From Lachnospiraceae bacterium (GTDB lineage: Bacteria > Bacillota > Clostridia > Lachnospirales > Lachnospiraceae): DNA of 5,999 nucleotides. Numbering within the stretch: the first letter of the stretch is position 1; every line of letters begins with the position of its first letter. Under the pieces are notes generated by a model that worked only from the letters and a program-made list of their open reading frames with translations, ran no database searches and was not told the origin of the DNA. This document shows positions 1-5,999 of this stretch, piece by piece. A program made the position numbers and the translations under genes. The stretch lies in NCBI GenBank assembly GCA_017475845.1, contig JAFVEU010000277.1, positions 1-5,999 on the forward strand. The letters are read 5' to 3'.

Positions 1-2103
1 GATCTCCTGGGGAGGAACGTCCTTGAACCAGAGGATCTTCTTGGTATCCTTATCCTCAGCCTTGTATGTACCATTCTCATCATAATTATTCCGATTCATA
101 ATGGCAAAGGCCTTAGTGCCTTCAGGATACTCAGCCTGGAACTCAAATTCGCAGAAATTCTGGATTCTCTTGTCTACGGTTGTAGTGTCACCTGCCGGGA
201 TAGGATCAACGTTTACTCCGGTATTAATATTGCTGGCAGAGAACTCTACTATAGACTTTTCTTTGCAAACAGGAGAGGTGATCACTTTTCCGTCCTTATC
301 AAGGGCAGCAAAAACAAACCTGTCACTCACCGGAATGTCCTTATCATCACCATCCAGATCCAGGTAATCCACAAATTCCAGATCACCCTTATATGAGAAC
401 ATGGGATCAACAACACAGCCACTAACCGTAGCATCTTCTGTCTTGCCTGTATACTGGATCTCACCGGATACTTCTACCAGCCTGGACTCACCGAAACGCA
501 TCTCCTCGTCATAATAATGGTCCAGATCATCATCTTCCTCTTCTTCTATATATTCTTCTACGGAAGATGTATCACCCTTCTTTTCCTTCTTAATAAATTC
601 ATTGAAGAGATGATCCCATATAACGCTGGTGGTGAAATAGTAGCCTTCATTCCCGGGGTATCCCGAACCCATGTAGCTGATGGTGGGACACACATCTTTA
701 TCGGTCTTTGCAAAATGCACAAATTCCTTCTTGCTGAGAATGAAAGGATGCAGATCGAGATCGATCACAGACCCGTTTCCGTTCAGATTTATGTCTGATT
801 TCTTTTTATCATCATATACCGTTACATCGTCTCCCAGTTTTTTACTGAACTGTTCACTGGAGAGCCAGGGGTATTTATCCTGGTTGTCTGCGCTGTATTT
901 ATTAACATTATCAAAGGTGTATTTGGTTGTGTCTGTTACCGTAGTGCTGTCTACCTTGTCTCTTCCCTTGGACGCATATCCAAGAGGAACGTTATTTGTC
1001 CTGTAGTTATAGCTTCCGCCGTCATACTCGTCACCTATTCCGTAGCAATGGGCTATCTCATGGGCAACTGTGGGGAGCATATCCTTATCCATAAGGGTTA
1101 TGATATTGGTAGGTCTTCCGAAGGTGTAGCCCTGACCGGTACCTGCCGCATCCTGACGGTACATTACAAAAGCAAGGATGATATCATACTTATCCTTTCC
1201 TGTTTCCTTATCCCTTACCTGAAGCTTGCTGACATCATCCCAGAGCTTTTTCTGTCCATCATCGGTACACATGTCATAATCTGAAGAAGATGCGTCAAAA
1301 ACATTTCCCTCATCAATGGTAATATCCGTAAGGGGATAAACATCCAGAAGGTATGTCTTTACCTGGTCAATAACTCCGTTCCAGTTATCTCCGCAGGGGA
1401 AAGATCCCACACTGGGAGCTCCGCCTCCGGTGGGGTTCTGAGCCTGTCCATAATATGCTGTAACAGGAACAGCAAGTATATTTAAGGGTTTGGTCTCAAA
1501 GAAGTCCACATCCTTAAGCATTGCGATCTTAGTACCGTTATCTTCCAGATAGACATTATACTTTCCGGCAACAGGACCTTTATTGTTATCCATATGTACA
1601 TATGCCATCATATTATCGGATACTGTATTGGAATTCTTATCGTAATACTTTTGGTATGAGAACTCGCTGCCCTCCCACGTAATAACCGGATCGCCTTCAT
1701 CATTTCCTTCTTTGTCAGCCTTCACATAATAAAGCTTCCAGTTTTTCGTAGCTTCCTTTGCTTCTTCCTCATTTTTAGCTTTTACCGGATACATGAACTG
1801 TGTCTGTTTGCTGGCAACGAAATTTTTCAGATAATTCGGAGATTCACCAAGATTATCCTTGTCTACATGATAGGAAAATCCCTGGTTTACCTCTATTCTT
1901 CCCGACGGTTCATCAGCACCGTCCTTCAGGATATCTGCGGTAGAAGTTGTCTCCTCAGCAGCTACTACTTCCGTGCCTTCCTGTGCTTTGGTACCATTCG
2001 CTGAAACCTCATCGGCATAAATCGCTGATGTGTTGCATGTGAGCAGCATTGCGGCAGCGATCAGTGTCGCTATGGTACTCTTCATTTTTTTGTACCTTAA
2101 CAT
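1..2103 (-). CDS. Secreted putative zinc metalloprotease, metzincin/M64-like (C-terminus outside window)
   Basis: The minus-strand frame is open for 701 codons from the ATG at 2103-2101 to the window edge, with no in-frame stop; the 3' end is missing. Residues 1-30 form a Sec signal peptide: a basic start (MLRYKKMK), a hydrophobic core (about 11-22) and likely cleavage after A27 or A30. A Thr/Glu/Ala-rich segment follows (about 31-66). The zinc site is HEIAHCYGIGDEYD at 348-361. It fits HExxHxxGxxD: H348 and H352 bind zinc, E349 is the general base, and D358 is the probable third ligand. The DEY ending recalls the M64 (IgA protease) family, and an Asp third ligand is known from snapalysin. 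A candidate Met-turn is SYMGSG (M478). Residues 515-534 are very acidic; about 535-701 look beta-rich. The start is fixed by AGGAGG five bases upstream. The enzyme would act outside the cell; substrate unknown. The class is well supported, the exact family is not. Confidence 0.75.
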   Translation of the reverse strand, partial: MLRYKKMKSTIATLIAAAMLLTCNTSAIYADEVSANGTKAQEGTEVVAAEETTSTADILKDGADEPSGRIEVNQGFSYHVDKDNLGESPNYLKNFVASKQTQFMYPVKAKNEEEAKEATKNWKLYYVKADKEGNDEGDPVITWEGSEFSYQKYYDKNSNTVSDNMMAYVHMDNNKGPVAGKYNVYLEDNGTKIAMLKDVDFFETKPLNILAVPVTAYYGQAQNPTGGGAPSVGSFPCGDNWNGVIDQVKTYLLDVYPLTDITIDEGNVFDASSSDYDMCTDDGQKKLWDDVSKLQVRDKETGKDKYDIILAFVMYRQDAAGTGQGYTFGRPTNIITLMDKDMLPTVAHEIAHCYGIGDEYDGGSYNYRTNNVPLGYASKGRDKVDSTTVTDTTKYTFDNVNKYSADNQDKYPWLSSEQFSKKLGDDVTVYDDKKKSDINLNGNGSVIDLDLHPFILSKKEFVHFAKTDKDVCPTISYMGSGYPGNEGYYFTTSVIWDHLFNEFIKKEKKGDTSSVEEYIEEEEDDDLDHYYDEEMRFGESRLVEVSGEIQYTGKTEDATVSGCVVDPMFSYKGDLEFVDYLDLDGDDKDIPVSDRFVFAALDKDGKVITSPVCKEKSIVEFSASNINTGVNVDPIPAGDTTTVDKRIQNFCEFEFQAEYPEGTKAFAIMNRNNYDENGTYKAEDKDTKKILWFKDVPPQEI

Positions 2104-2108
2104 TTTTT

Positions 2109-2114
2109 CCTCCT
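2109..2114 (-). promoter_or_regulatory. Strong ribosome-binding site of the secreted metalloprotease gene
   Basis: On the minus strand AGGAGG is followed by five A and then the ATG at 2103. This is a consensus Shine-Dalgarno at good spacing. It decides the start in favour of M1 over the second in-frame Met (M7, 2085-2083), which has no purine-rich site at a suitable distance and would remove basic residues from the signal peptide. Confidence 0.85.
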
Positions 2115-2162
2115 TTTACCCTTATTTCCTTAAACTATTTACAGCTTGAGAGCCGTTGTTTC

Positions 2163-2191
2163 ATTTTAACTCTTTTTACTTTTAAAGTACA
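2163..2191 (-). promoter_or_regulatory. Possible weak promoter for the metalloprotease gene
   Basis: In the 91-bp gap after mnmA the minus strand carries TAAAAT (2168-2163, five of six bases matching the -10 consensus). Seventeen bases upstream is TGTACT (2191-2186), matching the -35 consensus at only three of six. The region is AT-rich, so such matches are easily found by chance. A separate promoter is plausible because the gap is longer than the one between the transporter and mnmA and because a secreted protease is functionally unrelated to mnmA. No convincing terminator separates it from mnmA, so read-through from upstream is also possible. Confidence 0.25.
2177..2189. repeat. 13-bp AT-rich palindrome between mnmA and the metalloprotease gene
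   Basis: TACTTT-T-AAAGTA is a perfect inverted repeat with a one-base centre. It starts six bases beyond the mnmA stop codon and overlaps the spacer and -35 of the candidate metalloprotease promoter, where an operator could lie. It is short and AT-rich, has no U-tract of terminator type in the minus direction, and may be chance. Confidence 0.3.
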
Positions 2192-2194
2192 TAT

Positions 2195-3256
2195 TTAGAT
2201 GGAAATTATCCCCCCTCCCATGAGGCAGTCTCTATCATAAAAAACCGCCGACTGTCCCGGGGTTGCTGCCCTTACCGGTTCCTCAAAAACGATCCGGGCT
2301 CTGTCTTCACCGGTCATTTCCACCGTTGCGTACTGTCCCGGGTGCCGGTATCTCACCTTTACCTGACAGCGGAAGGGCTTCCCTTTCTCAGGTTCCGGGA
2401 TACCCATGAAATTAAGGTCACTGCAGAAGATCTCCCTGCAGAAGGTGTCGTCATCCTTTACCAGCAGGATCTCGTTTTTATCCGGCCGGATCTCTTTTAT
2501 GTAAACCGGATACCCCAGGGCGATCCCCAGTCTTTTCCTCTGTCCCACCGTATAGCGGAAGATCCCCTTATGGGTTCCGAGAATGTTTCCCTCTTCATCC
2601 ACAAAATTGCCCTCCGGGGGCAGCTCCTTATCTGTCTGCTCCCTGATAAAATCCGCATAGCTTCCGTCAGGAACAAAACAGATCTCCTGGGAATCAGGCT
2701 TTGACGCCACATTAAGCCCCGCTTTTCCGGCAATATCCCTGACCTCCCCCTTAGAGTACTTCCCAAGGGGCATAAGGGTCTTTTCAAGCTGCTCCTGGGT
2801 CAGGCGGTAGAGCATATAGGTCTGGTCCTTTTCTGCGTGCTGCGCCTTACAGACCGTGTATCTTCCGTTATCAAGCTTTGTCACAGAGGCATAGTGGCCC
2901 GTAGCCACATAGTCCGCTTCCAGCACCTCTGCGTAATAAAGGAGATATTCCCATTTGATGACCCGGTTACAGATCACACAGGGATTCGGCGTGACTCCCC
3001 GGAGATAATCATCGATAAAGGGCCTTACCACCTTTTCCTCAAAGTCCGGGACACGGTTAAAAACATGATAGGGGATCCCTATCCTTCTGGCGGTCTCCCT
3101 GGCGTCATCTATCTCACAGCAGCGGCTGTCCTCTCCCTTATCCCCTGTCCATGTGCGGAGAGTGACACCTTCCACATCATAGCCCTCCTCTTTAAGGAGC
3201 AGGGCCGCCACCGCACTGTCCACTCCTCCTGACATACCTACCAATACTTTCGACAT
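2195..3256 (-). CDS. mnmA: tRNA-specific 2-thiouridylase MnmA (TrmU)
   Basis: MnmA is a cytoplasmic enzyme that puts sulfur on C2 of the wobble uridine (U34) of Lys, Glu and Gln tRNAs. It first adenylates the base with ATP, then transfers a persulfide sulfur supplied by a cysteine desulfurase relay. The 353-residue length is typical and the protein is complete. The N-terminal PP-loop nucleotide-binding motif SGGVDS is at 9-14. NPCVICN (92-98) carries C96, aligned to the first catalytic Cys of E. coli (C102). GHYA lies at 120-123 and DQTYML at 145-150. SQEICF (189-194) holds the second catalytic Cys, C193. GQRKRLGI (238-245) and the beta-barrel C-terminal domain follow. C93 sits where E. coli has Asp99. 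The start ATG has GGAG at 3267-3264, seven bases upstream. The gene begins 36 bp after the MATE fusion on the same strand, so co-transcription is likely. Confidence 0.97.
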   Translation of the reverse strand: MSKVLVGMSGGVDSAVAALLLKEEGYDVEGVTLRTWTGDKGEDSRCCEIDDARETARRIGIPYHVFNRVPDFEEKVVRPFIDDYLRGVTPNPCVICNRVIKWEYLLYYAEVLEADYVATGHYASVTKLDNGRYTVCKAQHAEKDQTYMLYRLTQEQLEKTLMPLGKYSKGEVRDIAGKAGLNVASKPDSQEICFVPDGSYADFIREQTDKELPPEGNFVDEEGNILGTHKGIFRYTVGQRKRLGIALGYPVYIKEIRPDKNEILLVKDDDTFCREIFCSDLNFMGIPEPEKGKPFRCQVKVRYRHPGQYATVEMTGEDRARIVFEEPVRAATPGQSAVFYDRDCLMGGGIISI

Positions 3257-3292
3257 CTCTTCACTCCACCGGTCTGACTGCTCTCATCTCTC

Positions 3293-5089
3293 CTAAACCA
3301 CCAGGGTCAGGATATTAAGCCCGAAGGTATTCTGATAATTCATGGATTTTGACATCCGGCTTACAAGCTGCAGCCCGATATTGTGGAAAGCGTCCGCATC
3401 CACGCCATCTCCTTTATCCTCAGTTCCGAAGAGCCGGGCTGCTTCCTCGGGATTAAAGGGAATCCCGTCATCCTTAAAGCTTATGATGATCTCGTCATTA
3501 ACATAGGAAACACGGATATCTATGCTGTGTTTTTTACCGTCCTTAAAGCCATGCTGTACGATATTTCCCGCAAGCTCCTCGGTACAAAGGGAGGCACAGT
3601 GTCTGCGGCGGCCGGTAATACCGTGGGTATCACAGAAGGCCCAGATCCGTTCCGACAGATTTATTACCTCGTCTATCCGGTGGATCGTGATATCTATCCT
3701 GTTTTCTTCCGGCACTCCGAAGTCCTTATCAAAGCACATCAATCCGTCAAGGCCTAACAACGGCTTTTTATTAAAATAAATAGCAAAGCCAATAATAAGA
3801 AGGACGCAGAAAGCGCAGCCCATGAGCTGTCCGGCCCATACCCCGGTCATACCGAAGGGAGGCACCAGGATAAAGGTAAAGAAACACACTCCCAGTATTC
3901 CGTCAGCCACCGATATGGTACGAACGATGCTTTCATGGGACAGACAGTGGTAATAATTGGAAAATCCCACTATCAGAGTGCTGATGGGAGCATAAAGCGG
4001 ATACAGCGCAAATCCCGTCAGGGTCATCTGATAAACAGCTGATGAGGGATCATGGAAGAACAGATTTGTGACGGGTACACAGAGCATTGATACCGCAACG
4101 GCCACGATCATGACCAGAGGAACTCCCCTTCTTAAAAAGGTTCTCATCAGCACCTTCAGCCCGGTCTTATACTCTTCGCCCACATACACGCTTCCGAGGA
4201 CCATGACCGCCGAGGTTACACCGGCGGGAACCGCCCAGTAGATACCGCTGAAGGAATAGACCGCAGAGTACGCCGCCAGACCGTCCGGTCCCACATAATG
4301 CTGGATTATCCCGTTCAGGAGAAGTCCCCTTATGGAAATACAGAACTGGGTCACTGCTCCGGGAAATCCGTTTACCAGTATATTCTTTATATCCGACAGA
4401 ACGATACTCTCCCTGCTGAAGCGGATGACCGCATTTTTTCCGAGAAAATAGGCTGCCTGGATGATAAAGAAGAAAACATTTCCAAGGGATGTGGCAAGTC
4501 CGAGTCCGAAGATTCCCATATTAAGTACTGCGACAAAGAGCAGGTTTGAAAGGGCATTTACCACAAACATGGTAACTATGGCGTAGTAGCTTCTCTTTTC
4601 CTGATGCTCCAGCTGCAGAAACGCTGTAAACTGTGTACCTATGCAGTAAAAGGGAAGCCCCAGGGCATATCCCCGTATGTATAAGGACAGCTCATGCACA
4701 AGCTCATTCCTCGCTCCGATAAATACTGCGATATTATCCGGGAAAAACTCGCAGGAAAACAACAGACATGAGGAGATCGCCCCCATAATGATCATATCCA
4801 GGGTAAAGATGCTGCGGGTCCTCTCTACCATCTTTTTTCCGAGATATCTGCCACAGAGCACCTGGGCACCGCCGAATATCAGCGCATTCACGCCGTTCAG
4901 CAGATTAGTTACGGGACTGAAAAGCCCGGTGACCGCCATGGCCTGGGCCCCTATGAGATTTCCCGCGAAAGCATTATCGATAATGCCATTTATACCGCCG
5001 ATGATCACGAGGATTATCTGCATGGGAAGAAGCTTCATGTATAGTCTCGGAATGATCTCCGACTGTATTGCTGCTTTACTGTCTGACAT
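3293..5089 (-). CDS. MATE-family transporter fused to a C-terminal RsbW/SpoIIAB-like ATPase (GHKL) domain
   Basis: The protein has 598 residues; MATE proteins usually have about 440-460. Residues 1-440 form an inner-membrane MATE fold with about 12 hydrophobic helices in two halves (about 21-217 and 240-438). MATE proteins export drugs or metabolites using Na+ or H+ gradients. After a linker (about 441-464), residues 465-598 resemble the ATP-binding domain of anti-sigma serine kinases. The N-box EELAGNIVQHGF (504-515) has the E-x3-N spacing (E505, N509) of the SpoIIAB catalytic Glu and Mg-binding Asn. DDGIPFNP (540-547) is the G1-type ATP motif, and NIGLQLV (570-576) is a partly changed G2 motif. 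The cytosolic domain could sense ATP, phosphorylate a partner or gate transport; none of these is shown. It starts 71 bp after the glycosyltransferase and ends 36 bp before mnmA. No sigma factor, anti-sigma antagonist or SpoIIE-type phosphatase is visible here. The fusion is real: one open frame without a break. Confidence 0.92.
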   Translation of the reverse strand: MSDSKAAIQSEIIPRLYMKLLPMQIILVIIGGINGIIDNAFAGNLIGAQAMAVTGLFSPVTNLLNGVNALIFGGAQVLCGRYLGKKMVERTRSIFTLDMIIMGAISSCLLFSCEFFPDNIAVFIGARNELVHELSLYIRGYALGLPFYCIGTQFTAFLQLEHQEKRSYYAIVTMFVVNALSNLLFVAVLNMGIFGLGLATSLGNVFFFIIQAAYFLGKNAVIRFSRESIVLSDIKNILVNGFPGAVTQFCISIRGLLLNGIIQHYVGPDGLAAYSAVYSFSGIYWAVPAGVTSAVMVLGSVYVGEEYKTGLKVLMRTFLRRGVPLVMIVAVAVSMLCVPVTNLFFHDPSSAVYQMTLTGFALYPLYAPISTLIVGFSNYYHCLSHESIVRTISVADGILGVCFFTFILVPPFGMTGVWAGQLMGCAFCVLLIIGFAIYFNKKPLLGLDGLMCFDKDFGVPEENRIDITIHRIDEVINLSERIWAFCDTHGITGRRRHCASLCTEELAGNIVQHGFKDGKKHSIDIRVSYVNDEIIISFKDDGIPFNPEEAARLFGTEDKGDGVDADAFHNIGLQLVSRMSKSMNYQNTFGLNILTLVV

Positions 5090-5093
5090 TTTT

Positions 5094-5100
5094 CCCCCTT
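5094..5100 (-). promoter_or_regulatory. Ribosome-binding site of the MATE-ATPase fusion gene
   Basis: On the minus strand AAGGGGG is followed by four A and the ATG at 5089. It is a G-rich variant of the Shine-Dalgarno sequence with rather short spacing, but no other purine-rich site precedes the first MATE helix, so it supports this start. Confidence 0.7.
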
Positions 5101-5124
5101 TTGCAAGTATGTGTTTTTAATATT

Positions 5125-5146
5125 CCCACCACCTAAGGGTGGTGGG
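5125..5146. repeat. Perfect 9-bp GC-rich hairpin between glycosyltransferase and MATE fusion
   Basis: CCCACCACC and GGTGGTGGG flank a four-base loop (TAAG on the plus strand). The stem has seven G-C pairs out of nine. It begins 14 bases after the glycosyltransferase stop codon, the usual place for a terminator. In the direction of transcription, however, it is followed by AATATTAAAAACAC and not a U-run. On the plus strand it is followed by an interrupted T-rich stretch. It may be a weak or factor-assisted terminator, an mRNA 3'-end stabiliser, or a leftover of a hairpin-ended element of the IS200/IS605 or REP kind. The hairpin is certain; its role is not. Confidence 0.6.
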
Positions 5147-5160
5147 TTATCTTGATTATT

Positions 5161-5999
5161 TTATACGTAGCAGAGATGCAGCAGTTCGGGAAGGCTCACC
5201 TCACTCTCGGGAAGCTCGCCTGCGTAAAAGCTCAATGCACGCCTTACCTTCTCACAGTAATATGACTTGTACTGAATTGCCTTCGGAAGGTAGGTATCAA
5301 ATACGGGTCGGCATTCTTTTCGCTCTTCCTCATCCGACCTGAGATATAACAGAAGGGAATAGAAGATATGCCGCTCGCCGTGTTTTATCAGCATTTCCCT
5401 GTCTTCAGGGCCGGTCCCCTCCTCTTCTGCCAGAGAGATGACCTTTAAGTAGGCGTTCGCATAGCCCCGGGCGGAATCTATAAGGTGCCTGGTATACATC
5501 ACCGAATCCCTGCGAAGTCTTCTGTCTAACAGCACTTCCCCCACCTCTTTTATCCTCTCCGCATAATAATAGGTGAAAAAGCCGAAATCCTCATCCTCAT
5601 GGATAACCCCTAAGGGATAGCGGACACCGCATTTATTCAGGAATTCCCTCCTGTAAAGCCTGGTCCACACGGGACTTGGATATTCCTCGGTCATGTTCTC
5701 ATAAAATTTCCTCAGGCTCTCCCGGCCGCTGGTGACCCTTTCCGAGCATTTCTCACGGATAAATTCGTCCTTATGGGCTTCCACATCATCAAACAGCTCC
5801 GGATCCGTGGTAAAAACCTCCGCATTGAAAAGGAGAATGTCCAGCTCTTCTGAAGACGCTTCATTATAGAGAAACTGCATGGCATGCTTTTTCAGCCTGT
5901 CATCGCTGTCAAGGAAGTACACATATTCACCTTCCGCCACATCGATCCCGGCATTTCTGGCGGAGGAAGCCCCGCCGTTTTCCTTATGGATGACCTTCA
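5161..5999 (-). CDS. Family 2 glycosyltransferase, C-terminal part (N-terminus outside window)
   Basis: About 278 residues are visible, ending at the TAA at 5163-5161. The frame stays open to the window edge, so the 5' end is cut off. The first visible residues contain KENGGASSARNAGID, a hallmark of GT-A fold family 2 enzymes. It is followed by GEYVYFLDSDDRL, in which the DSD (5910-5902) is the metal- and nucleotide-sugar-binding DXD motif. Further on, HEDEDFGFF (near 5578-5604) matches the acidic ED motif that usually carries the catalytic base. The rest is a mostly helical, charged C-terminal region ending in LLHLCYV. Such enzymes add a sugar from a nucleotide-sugar donor to growing capsule, exopolysaccharide or cell-wall glycan at the cytoplasmic side of the membrane. 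Donor and acceptor cannot be told from the sequence. The GTG at 5940 lies inside the conserved domain and is not the start. Preceding genes of a polysaccharide locus may lie just outside. Confidence 0.9.
   Translation of the reverse strand, partial: KVIHKENGGASSARNAGIDVAEGEYVYFLDSDDRLKKHAMQFLYNEASSEELDILLFNAEVFTTDPELFDDVEAHKDEFIREKCSERVTSGRESLRKFYENMTEEYPSPVWTRLYRREFLNKCGVRYPLGVIHEDEDFGFFTYYYAERIKEVGEVLLDRRLRRDSVMYTRHLIDSARGYANAYLKVISLAEEEGTGPEDREMLIKHGERHIFYSLLLYLRSDEEERKECRPVFDTYLPKAIQYKSYYCEKVRRALSFYAGELPESEVSLPELLHLCYV

Noticed and set aside
101..1284. Plus-strand open frames opposite the metalloprotease gene
   Set aside because: The opposite strand is open for 701 codons with a signal peptide, a consensus ribosome-binding site and a zinc motif; the plus-strand frames overlap one another and have no comparable signals.
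2026..2043. Lipobox in the metalloprotease signal peptide (LLTC, C23)
   Set aside because: The residue before the Cys is Thr where Gly or Ala is expected, and plausible signal peptidase I sites follow at A27 and A30, so a lipoprotein is less likely than a freely secreted protein.
2497..2787. 96-codon minus-strand frame inside mnmA
   Set aside because: It is out of frame within the conserved MnmA coding sequence, Arg/Gly-rich and without known motifs.
2342..3232. Plus-strand open frames of 120 and 131 codons opposite mnmA
   Set aside because: They lie wholly antisense to a strongly conserved gene and resemble no protein I know; they are by-products of its codon use.
3257..3292. Terminator or promoter between the MATE fusion and mnmA
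   Set aside because: The 36 bases hold only a ribosome-binding site; no inverted repeat or -10/-35 pair is visible.
3383..5120. Plus-strand open frames opposite the MATE fusion gene
   Set aside because: They are antisense to a 598-codon gene with clear domains, and none shows a recognisable motif or ribosome-binding site.
5090..5160. Promoter for the MATE fusion gene in the gap upstream
   Set aside because: AT-rich bases near 5112-5124 could pass as a -10, but the position of the -35 would fall inside the GC-rich hairpin and has no similarity to consensus.
5161..5940. Complete glycosyltransferase starting at the GTG at 5940
   Set aside because: The frame continues upstream to the window edge and encodes the conserved NGGASSARNAGID segment directly before this GTG, so the codon is internal and the gene is truncated by the window.

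Overview
This window reads as ordinary protein-coding DNA from a Gram-positive anaerobe, most likely a Lachnospiraceae-type clostridium from gut or rumen. The reasons are strong AGGAGG/GGGGG ribosome-binding sites, moderate GC, an MnmA of the NPCxxCN type, and a MATE transporter with a C-terminal RsbW-like ATPase domain. The taxonomic call is an inference from style and gene content; no marker gene is present.

Layout: all four genes lie on the minus strand, so transcription runs from position 5999 towards 1. In that order they are: (1) the C-terminal part of a family 2 glycosyltransferase (5999-5161, N-terminus outside the window); (2) a 71-bp gap with a perfect 9-bp GC-rich hairpin; (3) a 598-residue fusion of a 12-helix MATE transporter with an RsbW/SpoIIAB-like GHKL ATPase domain (5089-3293); (4) mnmA, the tRNA 2-thiouridylase (3256-2195), starting 36 bp after the fusion gene; (5) a 91-bp gap with a possible weak promoter and a small palindrome; (6) a large secreted protein with a metzincin-type zinc site (2103 to the window edge, 701 residues visible, C-terminus outside). 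There are no RNA genes, CRISPR arrays or recognisable insertion sequences, and no gene-free stretch longer than 91 bp.

The genes do not form one obvious pathway. The MATE fusion and mnmA are close enough to share a transcript. The glycosyltransferase belongs to surface polysaccharide synthesis and the metalloprotease acts outside the cell, so both ends of the window concern the cell surface. The most notable item is the MATE-ATPase fusion, which physically joins a membrane transporter to a domain related to anti-sigma serine kinases. The second is the secreted metalloprotease, with its Asp-type third zinc ligand and a highly acidic insert.
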